Assembly (NCBI GenBank): GCA_046351235.1
Contig: JAXLYV010000002.1
Coordinates: 124,001-188,000 of the forward strand
DNA length: 64,000 nt
Source of the DNA: JBBSAT01 sp046351235
Lineage (GTDB): Bacteria > Myxococcota_A > Polyangia > Polyangiales > Sandaracinaceae
Direction: 5' to 3'
In this document: positions 8,609 through 17,574 of the stretch, piece after piece
Position numbering within the stretch: the stretch's first letter is position 1
Layout: every line of letters begins with the position of its first letter
Notes under the pieces: generated by a model
What the model was told of the DNA's origin: nothing
Seen by the model: the letters and a program-made list of their open reading frames with translations, nothing else
Database searches by the model: none
Made by a program: the position numbers and the translations under genes

Positions 8609-10087
8609 AGCCCGACGTTCTGCGGGCACGGACGGTCGAGGGTCACGCCGGTCCGCGCGGCGTCGGATGCGCGCGCCGCGGGCGTGGGCGAGAGCGCGGC
8701 GCCTGCGCCGACGACGTCGCTCGGCCTCTGGTCGCGGGGCGCGCCTGCGCGTCCTGCGCGAGACGACGTTGACCGCGCAGGCGCCACGCTCGACGATGCG
8801 TCGGTGAGCGAGCTGCCTCCGCCGGCCACGGCGACCGCCGAGCTTCCGTACTCCTCGTGGACCGCGTGGCTCGTCACGCTCGTGGCCACGAGCACGATGA
8901 CGATCAGCTACCTCGATCGACAAGTGCTGGCGGTGCTCGCGCCCACCATCAGCGAACGGCTCGAGATCGACGAGCAACACTACGGCTGGCTCCAGTCGGC
9001 GTTCTCGCTCTCGTACCTCGTCTTCGCGCCGCTCGCTGGCCGGATGCTGGAGCGCCTCGGCGTGCGGCGTGGGCTCGTGCTCGCCGTCGCCGCGTGGACG
9101 CTCGTCTCGGCCGCGCACGCGCTCGCCGCCTCGTTCGCCGCGCTCTTCGTGCTGCGCATCCTGCTCGGCGCCGCGGAGGCGCCCTCGTTCCCGGGCGCGG
9201 CCGCCACGATCACGCGCACGCAGTCGGCGAGCGCGCGGGCGCGGGCCGTGGGCGTGCTCTTCACCGGGAGCTCGGTCGGGGCGATGCTCGCGCCACCGCT
9301 CGCGACCTATCTCGCGACGCGGTCCGAGAGCCACGGCGTGCAAGTCGCCTTCGTCGGCGTCGCGATCGTCGGGCTCGCCTGGATCCCGTGCTGGCTGCTG
9401 GCGACGTCTCCGCGCGCCATCCGCGATCGTCTCGATGCCGCGCCCGCGAGCGCGCCGGCCGCATCGATGCTCCAGCTCTTCAAGCATCCGGCGGTGTGGC
9501 AGGCCTGCGTGCTCGTGGCGTGCGCCTCGCCGCTCTTCGCGTTCGTGCTGCTCTGGGGCAGCAAGCTGCTGCACGACGCGTTCGGCGTTCCCCAGGCCGA
9601 CATGGGCCGCTACCTCTGGATCCCGCCGGTCTTCTACGATCTCGGCGCCGTCGTCTTCGGGCACTTCGCGAGCGTGCACACCAAGCGCCACGGCGAGCGG
9701 CGGGCGCCGGCGGCGCTCTTGATCCTCGCGGCATCGCTCGCGTCGGCGTTCCTCGGGCTCGCGGTCTGCCGCACGCCCTGGGAGGTGGTCGCGGCGGCGA
9801 GCGTGGCGATGGCGGGCGGTGGAGGGCTCTTCGCGATCGTCACCGCCGACATGCTCGGCCGCGTGGGCGCACGGTCTTCGGCGACGGCTGGCGGCGCCAC
9901 GGCCTCGGCACAGGCGCTGATGTACGTGATCGGGAACCTGCTCTTCGGCGCGGGCGTCGCCGCGTTCCACGGCTATCGCGAGGTGATTCTCGCGATCGGC
10001 GTGCTGCTGCTCCCCGGCGCGCTCGCGTGGCTCGCGCTGCGTCGCTGGGCGAGCGCGGACCTGGCGGCGCCGGTGGCGAGCACCTGA
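8603..10087 (+). CDS. MFS transporter, anion:cation symporter (ACS)-like
   Basis: A 494-residue protein (GTG start) with about 12 membrane helices. The first helix ends in SYLDRQVLAVLAPTISERL, and the loop between helices 2 and 3 reads LAGRMLERLGVRRG, the MFS signature in the form seen in ACS-family sugar-acid symporters such as ExuT or the galactonate transporter. The substrate cannot be read from sequence. The first 75 residues are low-complexity, Ala/Arg-rich and without homology that I recognise. The true start may instead be the GTG at 8803 (reading VSELPPPATATAEL), which would leave a 230-bp leader. It is divergent from the WYL regulator, its likely controller. Confidence 0.8.
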   Translation: MSSPTFCGHGRSRVTPVRAASDARAAGVGESAAPAPTTSLGLWSRGAPARPARDDVDRAGATLDDASVSELPPPATATAELPYSSWTAWLVTLVATSTMTISYLDRQVLAVLAPTISERLEIDEQHYGWLQSAFSLSYLVFAPLAGRMLERLGVRRGLVLAVAAWTLVSAAHALAASFAALFVLRILLGAAEAPSFPGAAATITRTQSASARARAVGVLFTGSSVGAMLAPPLATYLATRSESHGVQVAFVGVAIVGLAWIPCWLLATSPRAIRDRLDAAPASAPAASMLQLFKHPAVWQACVLVACASPLFAFVLLWGSKLLHDAFGVPQADMGRYLWIPPVFYDLGAVVFGHFASVHTKRHGERRAPAALLILAASLASAFLGLAVCRTPWEVVAAASVAMAGGGGLFAIVTADMLGRVGARSSATAGGATASAQALMYVIGNLLFGAGVAAFHGYREVILAIGVLLLPGALAWLALRRWASADLAAPVAST

Positions 10088-10135
10088 TCGAAAGCTCGTG
10101 TCTGCGCGGGGCGCACCGTATATTCACGACCCTGG

Positions 10136-11305
10136 ATGTCGACGCCCGTGCAGCCCGAGGCTCCCGTCCCGCTTCCCGAGCCCGCCTCGGTCGAGCTGCT
10201 CACCGGCGTCGTCGAGAACCTCGCGCAGCCGGTCTTCGTGAAGGATCGCGAGAGCCGCTACGTGCTCGTGAACCGCGCGTTCGCGGAGTTCTGCGGTCGC
10301 TCGAGCGCGGAGATGCTCGGCCGCTCCGACTTCGACTTCTTCCCGCGCCACGAGGCGACGTTCTTCCGCACGATCGACCTGCGCGTGTTCACCACCGGGC
10401 TGCCCGAGGTCGTCGAGGACGAGCCCGTCACCGATGCGCAGGGCCGCGTGCGCCAGGTGCGCACGGTGAAGGCCCCGCTGCGCGACGCCACGGGAGAGGT
10501 CACGCATCTCGTCGGCGTCATCGTGGATCTGAGCCAGGTGCGCGCCGCCGAGGCCCAGCTGCGCCTCGCGAACGAGGAGCTCGAGCGCGCGATCGAAGAG
10601 CGAACGCGCGCACTGCGCGACGTCCAGCAGGCGCTCTTGCGCAAGGAGCGCCTCACGGTGCTGGGTCAGCTCGCGGGAGGCCTCGCGCACCAGATCCGGA
10701 ACCCGCTCGCGGCGATGCAGACGGCGGCGGCCGTGCTGCGGCGCAAGCTCGGAGAGAGCGCCGATCCCGACGTGCTCGCGGCCCTCAACGTGATCCGCGA
10801 GGAGGTCTGGGAGGCCAACCGCATCATCACGGACCTGCTCGACTACGCCCGCGTGAAGCCGCCGAGCCGCAGCGACGTCCGCGTGGAGCAGCTCGTGGCC
10901 GCCGCGCTCGACGCCGCGAAGCCCCCGCCGCGCGTGATCGTGCAGTGGGACGTTCCTTCCGGCCTCGTCGTGCGCGTGGACGAGCGGCAGACGCGCGACG
11001 CGCTCGGCAACGTCGTGCGCAATGCCTTCGAGGCGATGCCCCAGGGCGGGACGCTCTCCATCAGCGCGCAGCTCGACGGCGACGAAGCACTGATCGCGCT
11101 CGAGGACACGGGGCCGGGCCTCACGCGCGACAGCCTCAAGCATCTCTTCGAGCCGCTCGTCACGAGCAAGCCCCTCGGCCTCGGCCTCGGCCTCTCGACC
11201 GCCCGTACGCTCGTGGAGAACCAGGGCGGCTCGATCCGCTGTGCCACGCAGCGAGGAGTGGGCGCGCGCTTCGAGGTGCGCCTTCCGACGGCGTCGGACG
11301 GGTGA
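10136..11305 (+). CDS. Soluble PAS-domain sensor histidine kinase
   Basis: A 389-residue cytoplasmic kinase without membrane segments. A PAS domain (about 25-135: ENLAQPVFVKDRESRYVLVN, GRSDFDFFP) is followed by a coiled coil (about 140-170), a HisKA H-box with His185 in GLAHQIRNPLAAM, and a HATPase domain with N-box DALGNVVRNAFEAMPQGG, G1 box EDTGPGL and G2 box GLGLGLSTARTLVENQGGS. The residue after the phospho-acceptor His is Gln, where Glu is usual in this class. No response regulator is adjacent, so it is an orphan. A -10-like TATATT at 10119-10124 precedes the start. The acetyltransferase gene follows after 13 bp and is probably in the same transcript. Confidence 0.88.
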   Translation: MSTPVQPEAPVPLPEPASVELLTGVVENLAQPVFVKDRESRYVLVNRAFAEFCGRSSAEMLGRSDFDFFPRHEATFFRTIDLRVFTTGLPEVVEDEPVTDAQGRVRQVRTVKAPLRDATGEVTHLVGVIVDLSQVRAAEAQLRLANEELERAIEERTRALRDVQQALLRKERLTVLGQLAGGLAHQIRNPLAAMQTAAAVLRRKLGESADPDVLAALNVIREEVWEANRIITDLLDYARVKPPSRSDVRVEQLVAAALDAAKPPPRVIVQWDVPSGLVVRVDERQTRDALGNVVRNAFEAMPQGGTLSISAQLDGDEALIALEDTGPGLTRDSLKHLFEPLVTSKPLGLGLGLSTARTLVENQGGSIRCATQRGVGARFEVRLPTASDG

Positions 11306-11318
11306 CGAGCATCGGGCG

Positions 11319-11864
11319 ATGAGCGTCGTGCTGGTGACGACCTGGTATCTGGAGATGCGCGCGCGTCCGGCGGCGCGCCGCCCCGAGCCCCCGCCGGGGA
11401 TCGTGCTCGGCCGCTACGACGCCCCCACCGCGCGCGGCTACCGCTATCTCTACGACACCGTCGGTGACGCCTGGCACTGGGTCGATCGCCGCAAGATGCA
11501 CGACGACGATCTGCTCGCCGCCATCCGTCGCCCCGAGGTCGAGATCCACGTGGCCCGGCACGAAGGCGAGCTCGTGGGCTACTTCGAGCTCGAGCGCGAT
11601 CCGGCCGGCGAGTGCCAGATCGCTTACTTCGGCCTCGCGCCGGCGTGGATCGGGCGGCGCGTCGGGAGCTGGCTGCTCGATCGCGCGATCCAGCGCGCCT
11701 GGGAGGGGGAGGTCCGTCGCGTGACCGTCCACACGTGCTCGCTCGATCACCCGCGCGCGCTCGCCAACTACGAGCGCGCCGGGTTCGTGCGCTACGACGA
11801 GGCGTTCGCCGACTTCGACACCGATCGGACGGGCCTCCCACCCCCGGTGCGGAGCCCCTCGTGA
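11319..11864 (+). CDS. GNAT family N-acetyltransferase
   Basis: A 181-residue acetyltransferase-like protein. The core shows the GNAT order: a beta strand HVARHEGELVGYFELER, then AYFGLAPAWIGRRVGSWLLDRAIQRAW, which holds the acetyl-CoA pyrophosphate loop (here PAWIGRRVG instead of the usual Q/RxxGxG/A), then VTVHTCSLDHPRALANYERAGFVRYDE, the normal C-terminal acceptor helix and strand. The substrate is unknown. The N-terminal 60 residues (YRYLYDTVGDAWHWVDRRKM) are typical of a subgroup of small myxobacterial GNATs. It lies 13 bp after the histidine kinase and is probably co-transcribed with it. Confidence 0.82.
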   Translation: MSVVLVTTWYLEMRARPAARRPEPPPGIVLGRYDAPTARGYRYLYDTVGDAWHWVDRRKMHDDDLLAAIRRPEVEIHVARHEGELVGYFELERDPAGECQIAYFGLAPAWIGRRVGSWLLDRAIQRAWEGEVRRVTVHTCSLDHPRALANYERAGFVRYDEAFADFDTDRTGLPPPVRSPS

Positions 11865-11907
11865 CGGCGCTCCACGATTCGCGCCTGTTTCCCGGCCGAA
11901 TCGCATG

Positions 11908-11935
11908 TTGACAGGGGTACCTCTCTTTCTATAGT
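11908..11935 (+). promoter_or_regulatory. Near-consensus sigma-70 promoter
   Basis: TTGACA (11908-11913), a 16-bp spacer and TATAGT (11930-11935). This is the best match to the housekeeping consensus noticed in the window and stands out against the GC-rich background. It points at the small acidic protein gene starting at 11996, leaving a leader of about 50 nt. Confidence 0.75.
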
Positions 11936-11954
11936 ACCGGCCTTCGAGGCACCG

Positions 11955-11984
11955 AGAGACGAAGACGTCTGCTCGCTCGTCTCT
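11955..11984 (+). other. Leader hairpin before the acidic protein gene
   Basis: AGAGACGA (11955-11962) and TCGTCTCT (11977-11984) are perfect 8-bp inverted copies with a 14-nt loop that itself contains the palindrome AGACGTCT. The hairpin lies between the promoter at 11908-11935 and the ATG at 11996, ending 11 nt before the start codon, so it could affect ribosome access or transcript stability. Confidence 0.5.
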
Positions 11985-11995
11985 TCAAGAAGCGC

Positions 11996-12391
11996 ATGGA
12001 AATCTTTCTCGACAAGCGCGCGGTGAAGCAGATTCGCGTGTCCGCGCAGGACGCGATCGACGAAGGGGACACCGATACCCTTCGCGAGGACATCATCGAG
12101 GCGTTCAGCGACGAGCAGATCGAGGAGATCGAGCGCCGCGTCGACAGCGTCGACTTCAACGACTTCATCGCCGAGATCCTCGACGAGTGGTCGGGCGACG
12201 AGGTCGACGAGCTCTTCGAGCTCATCGAAGGCCACCTCTCGGAGGCGGGCATCGACGTGAAGTACCCCGGCGCCGAGGGCAAGGGCGACGAGGACGACGA
12301 CGAAGACGACGACGACGACGACGACGACGCGGACGACGACGAAGACGACGAAGACGTCGGCTTCACGGAGGACGAGGACGAGGAGATCTGA
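11996..12391 (+). CDS. Small acidic protein of unknown function
   Basis: A 131-residue protein. The first 95 residues are a charged, helix-rich domain (MEIFLDKRAVKQIRVSAQDA, then DEQIEEIERRVDSVDFNDFI and DEWSGDEVDELFELIEGHLS). The last 35 residues are almost only Asp and Glu, ending in EDEDEEI. No family is recognised. There is no signal peptide or membrane segment, so it is probably cytoplasmic; the acidic tail could bind basic proteins or metal ions, but this is speculation. A strong promoter and a leader hairpin precede it, which suggests high and perhaps controlled expression. The Asp run is coded by GAC/GAT repeats that could slip during replication. Confidence 0.72.
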   Translation: MEIFLDKRAVKQIRVSAQDAIDEGDTDTLREDIIEAFSDEQIEEIERRVDSVDFNDFIAEILDEWSGDEVDELFELIEGHLSEAGIDVKYPGAEGKGDEDDDEDDDDDDDDADDDEDDEDVGFTEDEDEEI

Positions 12392-12397
12392 GGGCGT

Positions 12398-12413
12398 CGT
12401 CCCTCACGGGACG
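12398..12413 (+). terminator. Possible hairpin terminator after the acidic protein gene
   Basis: CGTCCC (12398-12403), TCAC loop, GGGACG (12408-12413), starting seven bases after the stop codon and between two convergent genes. No run of T follows, so intrinsic termination is uncertain. Confidence 0.35.
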
Positions 12414-12484
12414 TCGTCTCGGGCTCGGTTCGCCTCCTCGTTCTCCCGCTCCCGTCCGGATCGCTCGCTCCGACCGTCCTCCGG

Positions 12485-13522
12485 TCAGACGCTCCGACAG
12501 CACTCGGCGACGATGCGGCCCGCGGCCCGCGCGTCGTCGAGCGACACGTCCATGTGCGTGACGGCGCGCACCAGGTCGCCCCCGAACCCCGAGATCCGGA
12601 CGCCGCGCTCCTGTGCGCGCGCCACGAGATCGGCGGGCGCGATCGCGCGCGACGCGAAGACGACGATGTTCGTCTCGACCGAGCCCAGGTCGATCCCGAT
12701 CCCGGGCGCCCCCTCGATCTCGGCCGCGAACGCGCGCGCCGCGGCGTGATCGTCGGCCAGGCGGCCCCGGTGGTGCTCGAGCGCGTGGAGCGCGCCGGCC
12801 GCCAGGATCCCGAGCTGGCGCATCCCCCCGCCCAGGCGCTTGCGCAGGCGGAGCGCCTCGGCCACCGCGTCGCGCGAGCCGGCGATCACCGAGCCGGCCG
12901 GCGCTCCGAGGCCTTTCGAGAAGCACGCCGAGACGGTGTCGAAGGGCGCCGCGAGCTCGGCCGCCGATCGTCCGGTCGCGACGGCCGCGTTCCAGATTCG
13001 CGCCCCGTCGAGGTGGAGCGCGAGCCCGAGCTGGCGGGCGCGCGTCGCCACGCGCTGCACGCATGCGTCGGGCACGACGCGCCCGCCCGCGCGGTTGTGC
13101 GTGTTCTCGATCACGACCAGGCGCGTCCGCGGCAGGTAGTACGCGGGGGCCTGCACCGCGCCCTCGAGCTCCGCGACGTCGAATCGCCCTTCGGCCCCCA
13201 CCTCCACGATCTGCACGCCCGCCCAGGCGGCGGCGCCGCCGGTCTCGTAGAGCCGCACGTGCGCGTCGCGCGGCGCGATCACTTCGTCGCCCGGGCGCGT
13301 GTGGATCAGGATCGCGATCTGGTTGGCCATCGTGCCGCTCGGCACGAAGAGCGCGGCCTCCTTGCCGAGCACCTCCGCCGCCCGCTCCTCGAGAGCGCGC
13401 GCGGTCGGATCCTCCCGGTAGACGTCGTCGCCGACCTCGGCCTCGGCGATCGCGCGGCGCATCGCTGCGGTCGGAAGGGTGACGGTGTCGGAGCGCAGAT
13501 CGATGGGGCGGCGCGAGCTCAT
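12485..13522 (-). CDS. ltaE: Low-specificity L-threonine aldolase
   Basis: A 345-residue PLP enzyme that splits threonine or allo-threonine into glycine and acetaldehyde. The sequence begins with the family hallmark IDLRSDTVTLPTAAMR. It continues with GDDVYREDPT, FVPSGTMANQIA, the IENTHNRAGGRVV loop, LHLDGARIWNAAV (Asp172 would contact the PLP ring nitrogen) and VSACFSKGLGAPAGS with Lys203 as the PLP-binding lysine. All key positions are present and the length is normal. It is a single gene on the minus strand, convergent with the acidic protein gene and 80 bp from the end of the lipoprotein operon upstream. Confidence 0.93.
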   Translation of the reverse strand: MSSRRPIDLRSDTVTLPTAAMRRAIAEAEVGDDVYREDPTARALEERAAEVLGKEAALFVPSGTMANQIAILIHTRPGDEVIAPRDAHVRLYETGGAAAWAGVQIVEVGAEGRFDVAELEGAVQAPAYYLPRTRLVVIENTHNRAGGRVVPDACVQRVATRARQLGLALHLDGARIWNAAVATGRSAAELAAPFDTVSACFSKGLGAPAGSVIAGSRDAVAEALRLRKRLGGGMRQLGILAAGALHALEHHRGRLADDHAAARAFAAEIEGAPGIGIDLGSVETNIVVFASRAIAPADLVARAQERGVRISGFGGDLVRAVTHMDVSLDDARAAGRIVAECCRSV

Positions 13523-13602
13523 GATGGGCGAAGGTGGCACTGCTCGGCACCGAGCGCACTCCCCGCACGCGTGGGGAGGCGCGCCCGGAGCGAGCCGCCG
13601 CG

Positions 13603-15501
13603 TCAGGGCGTCGCGATGCCGCCGCGGGCGCGCATCAGCGTCGAGCGCTCGCCGTCGCTGCCGACGTAGTAGAGCGAGAGGTGCCCGTCCTCGAGGAGCG
13701 GCGCAGGGCCGCGCACCGAGACGGCGTCTTCTCCCTCGCCGTCGGGAGCGAGCACCGGGAGGCCATCGTTCGATACCCGCCAGTAGCCGAGATCGACCGT
13801 GACGATCATGCCGATGCTCCAGCGCGAGCCCAGGCGCCCCGCGTAGTAGAGCCGGTAGACGTGGTCGTAGAAGACGATGGCGGGGTCGCTCACCTCGTCG
13901 GCGTCGAACGCGATCGTCGCGGTGCGCGCCGCGTACAGCGTGCGCTCCGTCCGTACGCCGTCTCCGCAAGACGAGTCGGCGCCGCAGAGCCCGCCGGCCT
14001 GGGCCGCCGTGCCGCTGCCCTCGGTGATCTCGAGCAAGACGAGCTCGCTCGTGGGCCCGCTCAGCTCGCTGCTCGCCGGCACGTGGCGCGCGATGAGGCG
14101 GTCGGGGTGCGAGGGGACGAGGGCAGGCGAGTCGAAGTCCCCGGCCGGCTCGGGGATCACGACGTCGATCGGCGCGCCGAGCGTGCGTGGGTCGCCGTCG
14201 GCCGACGTGGCGACGATCAGCGAGCGCGACCCGTCGGCGTGGACGCGGGCGGCATAGACCACCCAGCGGCCGTCGGTGGTCGCACCGATCTCGGGGCCCA
14301 CGAGGTGCTCGCCGCTCGCGGGTCGGAGCAGAGGCTGCGTGCCCACGCTCGGCGGCTGCACGTGGAAGCTCCCGTCGGCCTGTCGCGTCGCGACGAAGAT
14401 GCCGGTGTGGGTGGGATCGAGCATCGACGTCGCCGTGAACGCGAGCGCCGTGGTGGCCCCGTCGGTCGCGAGCGAGGGATCCGACGCCGTCGCCAGCAGA
14501 GCGCTGTTCGTCTCGTCGACCAGCGTGATGCCGCCGAGCCGATCGAGGGCCGTCGGCTGATCGCAGCCGCGCGTCTCGATCGAGAGCGCGCCGATCCGTG
14601 CGGGCTGCTCCGCGGCGCCGGGGTTGGTGGCGCGCCCGAAGAAGCCCGCGTGCACCGGCCCCGTGGGCAGCGCTACGCGCGCCGACAGCGACGCGCCGGC
14701 TCCGCTCACCGCGACGAGGCCGGTGGGGCCGACCGTGAGCGTGTACTCGTGGAGCCCGCCGTCGGTGGGTGCCGGCGCGCTCGCCGCGACGGAGTCGCCG
14801 AGCAGCAGCAGGATCTGGCGCCGCGAGGCGCTCACGACGAGGGCTGCGGCCGGGACGAGGTGGGCGCTCGGCGCGCCCTCGAAGATCCCGACGCCGATGG
14901 CGTCGACGCTCGCGCTCGTGGGCGGCACCGCGAGCGAGGCGACGATCGTCACCGACGTCGCGCGCGGATCGATCCCCTCCGGCAAGAACGCGCCGCTGTC
15001 CGCGCCGTCGTCGCTCACGGGCGCGTAGGCGCCGTCGCTCGCCGGGATCGGGCCGACGTTGCCGAACGGCACGAAGCGCGTGAGGTCGTCGCAGCTCGCC
15101 GCGCCGCAGGCGAAGCTCACGGTCACCGAGAGGTCGGGGTGCGTGCAGCAGCGGGGCTCGCTCGACCCGATGCAGCACGAGGGCGCCGTGACGCACGAGG
15201 GATCGGCGCAGTCGAGCCCGCCGATCCCGTTCTGGTCGCGGCCGTCCAAGCACGCTGCCGCGAAATTGGTCGCATCGGAGGGGTCGGCCTCGGGAGGACC
15301 GCCCGTGAATCCGCTGTCGAACGCCGCGGCGCCGCCGTCGGTCGAGCCCGCGTCGGCGTACGACGGCGCGGCCGCGTCCCGATCGGTGCTCTCGCCGTCG
15401 GTACGGCCCCCGCGTGCGTCGCTCGCGGCGCATGCGAGCGAGAGCGCGAGGCCCGGGGCCGCCGTGAGCAGAGCCCACCCGCCGTATCGACGTGTGCTCA
15501 T
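13603..15501 (-). CDS. Cys-rich lipoprotein with beta-propeller-like repeats (third of three)
   Basis: A 632-residue exported protein. An N-terminal signal reads LLTAAPGLALSLAC with Cys24 as probable lipid attachment, then an Ala/Asp/Ser-rich linker. A Cys-rich segment (CLDGRDQNGIGGLDCADPSC, then CCIGSSEPRCC) follows, shared with the two genes upstream. The middle part looks like a jelly-roll/lectin-like sheet. The C-terminal half has repeats such as DPAIVFYDHVYRLYYAG and RWSIGMIVTVDLGYW, which recall the blades of five-bladed propellers of the GH43/GH32 type; no catalytic acids could be assigned. It is probably a surface protein binding a polymer or sugar. The start overlaps the stop of the upstream paralogue by 4 bp. 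Confidence 0.72.
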   Translation of the reverse strand: MSTRRYGGWALLTAAPGLALSLACAASDARGGRTDGESTDRDAAAPSYADAGSTDGGAAAFDSGFTGGPPEADPSDATNFAAACLDGRDQNGIGGLDCADPSCVTAPSCCIGSSEPRCCTHPDLSVTVSFACGAASCDDLTRFVPFGNVGPIPASDGAYAPVSDDGADSGAFLPEGIDPRATSVTIVASLAVPPTSASVDAIGVGIFEGAPSAHLVPAAALVVSASRRQILLLLGDSVAASAPAPTDGGLHEYTLTVGPTGLVAVSGAGASLSARVALPTGPVHAGFFGRATNPGAAEQPARIGALSIETRGCDQPTALDRLGGITLVDETNSALLATASDPSLATDGATTALAFTATSMLDPTHTGIFVATRQADGSFHVQPPSVGTQPLLRPASGEHLVGPEIGATTDGRWVVYAARVHADGSRSLIVATSADGDPRTLGAPIDVVIPEPAGDFDSPALVPSHPDRLIARHVPASSELSGPTSELVLLEITEGSGTAAQAGGLCGADSSCGDGVRTERTLYAARTATIAFDADEVSDPAIVFYDHVYRLYYAGRLGSRWSIGMIVTVDLGYWRVSNDGLPVLAPDGEGEDAVSVRGPAPLLEDGHLSLYYVGSDGERSTLMRARGGIATP

Positions 15502-17489
15502 GGGACGATCACCTGTTGCGTGGCGAGCCCGGGCCGGACGGTCGTGCCGTCGCTCGCCGTGTAGTAGAGGGTGAGCGATCCGCTCGTCGCGTCGAGCACG
15601 GCGTCCGGGTCGCTCACGGAGACCGCGTCGAAGCCCACGCCGGTTCCCGCCAGCACGGCCTCGGGATACGCGAGCTCGAAGTGCCGGAAGTCGGGCGAGC
15701 GCAGCATCCCGATCGACCAGCGCGCGCCCCGCCGGGCCGCGAAGAACACGCGCACGATGCCCCGGTAGACCACGATCTCGGGGGCGGCGATCTCGTCGGC
15801 GTCGAACGCCGTCGGGACGGAGGCGCGGTTCGCGTAGAGCGCCTGCGTCGCTTCGAGCGGGCTCGCGCTCGTGAAGAACACGGTCGCCACGTCGGCGTCG
15901 CGCGTCTCGGCCGAGAGCCCGAGCTGGGGCATCGATCCGTCGAGCTCGGCGGCGCGGAGCTCGCTCGCGCCGCCGGCGAGCAGCGCGCGGAAGACGACGT
16001 AGCGGTGCAGGATCGTCGCGCCGTCCGGGCCGTCGGCCGCGCTCGTCTCGAAGTAGGTGGGCCCGTCGACGCCGAGGGCCCCGATCGCGTCGGGCGGCAC
16101 GAGCTCGCGCGGCGCGCTCTGCGTGACGCGCTGGAGCAGCTCGGCGTCGAAGTCGAGGTACCCGATCGAGCGACGTCCCGCGCCATCGATCGCGGTGAAG
16201 AAGAGGCGGAGGTTCTCGCCGACCGGGACGAGCTCCGGATCGGCCAGGCCCCCGGCGAAGAACGGCGCCTCGCCCGTGATCAGGATGCGGTCGCCCGCGG
16301 CGCCCGGGCGCGCGAGCGTGTGGAGCTGGCCCGCGCCGTCCACGCCCGCGGCGTACACGTCGCCTCCCGACTCGTACACCGCCATGTGCCCGACCCGCGA
16401 GACGCTGTGGATCGCGCCCGTGGGGGCGTCGGCGAAGACGCTCGTCGTGCTCCGGATCGGATCGAGGACATCGCAACGCGCGTGATCGACCGAGAGCGCG
16501 CCGAGCCACGCGTGCACGCCCTCGGCGCCCGGGTTCGTCGAGCGACCGTACGCGATGGCCTGCGCGATCGGCGTCGTCTGGAAGGGCAGATCGCGATCGA
16601 GCGCGATCCAGGTGCCGTCGCCGACGTGGCGATAGGACGTGTCGAAGCTCCCCGACGGGCGCGTGACGATGCGGAGCTCGAGCTCGGGGCAGAGGCTGCC
16701 GCCGAGGATCGGGGCGAGCGGATGGGTCGCGAGCGTGATGTCGCCGGCGACGGTACGGATCACTTGGTCGGTCGCCGACACCACGAGCGCCACGATCGGA
16801 CGGACGTGCGCGCGCGTCTCGTCCGGAAGGGTGGTCTGATCCGTGAGCCCGACGCCGATCGCATCGAGCGTGGGCGCGCTCGACGGGCTGACGCCCACCC
16901 GGGCTTCGAGCGCGACGACGCCCGACGACGTGTCGAGCAGGCGCGCCGCGAGCAGTCCTCCGTCGGAGGTCGCATCTCCCTGTGGCGCGAGCACGGTGGC
17001 CGCGCTGCACTGGGCGCCGCCGTCGCGCTGGGTCGTGAGGATCGGGAGCGCTCTCCCGAAGACCTGCACGTCGCTGACGCAGTCGTCGACGACGGTGCTC
17101 GAGCACGAGGCGAGGTCCACGACGTCGGCGAGCGAGGTCGGCGCGACGCAGCACTGCGGCGAGGTCGAGCCCACGCAGCAGACCGCCGTCGCACGGCAGC
17201 CGTCGTCGGCGCAGTCGACCGCGCCGTTCGCGTCCTCGTCGCGGAAGTCGGCGCACGCGACGTCCGAGTCCTCGCGATTGGGAGGAGTCCCCGAGGCGTC
17301 GATCGGCGGCGCGGCAGCGTCCGTGCTCGACGCGTCACGATCGCGGGAGATGCCGGCGTCCGATGGGCCGCCGCCCGATGCATCCGCGACGTTGTAGGGC
17401 GAGGTACCGCCCGCGCCGCAGGCAGGAATGGACGCCAGCGCGACGAGCGCGCATGCCCACTGCCACCTACCTCGCCGCCGTTCGCGCAA
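15498..17489 (-). CDS. Cys-rich lipoprotein with beta-propeller-like repeats (second of three)
   Basis: A 663-residue paralogue of the next gene. The start is a TTG (17487-17489); no ATG fits. The signal peptide runs to LVALASIPACG with Cys24 as the likely lipidated residue. After an Asp/Ala/Ser linker comes the shared segment CADFRDEDANGAVDCADDGC and CCVGSTSPQCC. Two domains follow: a lectin-like sheet (LDAIGVGL, ILGGSLCPELELRI) and propeller-like repeats (DPELVPVGENLRLFFTA, APEIVVYRGIVRVFFAARRG, RWSIGMLRSPDFRHFELAYP). The repeats align well with those of the neighbour, so the pair arose by tandem duplication. It is probably in one operon with the PEGA protein and the kinase upstream. Confidence 0.7.
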   Translation of the reverse strand: MRERRRGRWQWACALVALASIPACGAGGTSPYNVADASGGGPSDAGISRDRDASSTDAAAPPIDASGTPPNREDSDVACADFRDEDANGAVDCADDGCRATAVCCVGSTSPQCCVAPTSLADVVDLASCSSTVVDDCVSDVQVFGRALPILTTQRDGGAQCSAATVLAPQGDATSDGGLLAARLLDTSSGVVALEARVGVSPSSAPTLDAIGVGLTDQTTLPDETRAHVRPIVALVVSATDQVIRTVAGDITLATHPLAPILGGSLCPELELRIVTRPSGSFDTSYRHVGDGTWIALDRDLPFQTTPIAQAIAYGRSTNPGAEGVHAWLGALSVDHARCDVLDPIRSTTSVFADAPTGAIHSVSRVGHMAVYESGGDVYAAGVDGAGQLHTLARPGAAGDRILITGEAPFFAGGLADPELVPVGENLRLFFTAIDGAGRRSIGYLDFDAELLQRVTQSAPRELVPPDAIGALGVDGPTYFETSAADGPDGATILHRYVVFRALLAGGASELRAAELDGSMPQLGLSAETRDADVATVFFTSASPLEATQALYANRASVPTAFDADEIAAPEIVVYRGIVRVFFAARRGARWSIGMLRSPDFRHFELAYPEAVLAGTGVGFDAVSVSDPDAVLDATSGSLTLYYTASDGTTVRPGLATQQVIVP

Positions 17490-17574
17490 CGTCCGGACTC
17501 CTCGGCTCAGCGTGACACACGCACCCGAGCCTCGGCTCTGGAGTTCACGGGACGTGCCAGCGTCACGCGGGCGC

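Noticed and set aside
12295..12350. Run of GAC/GAT triplets as a microsatellite or CRISPR-like array
   Set aside because: It is simply the code for the Asp/Glu tail of the acidic protein; there are no spacers and the frame is kept.
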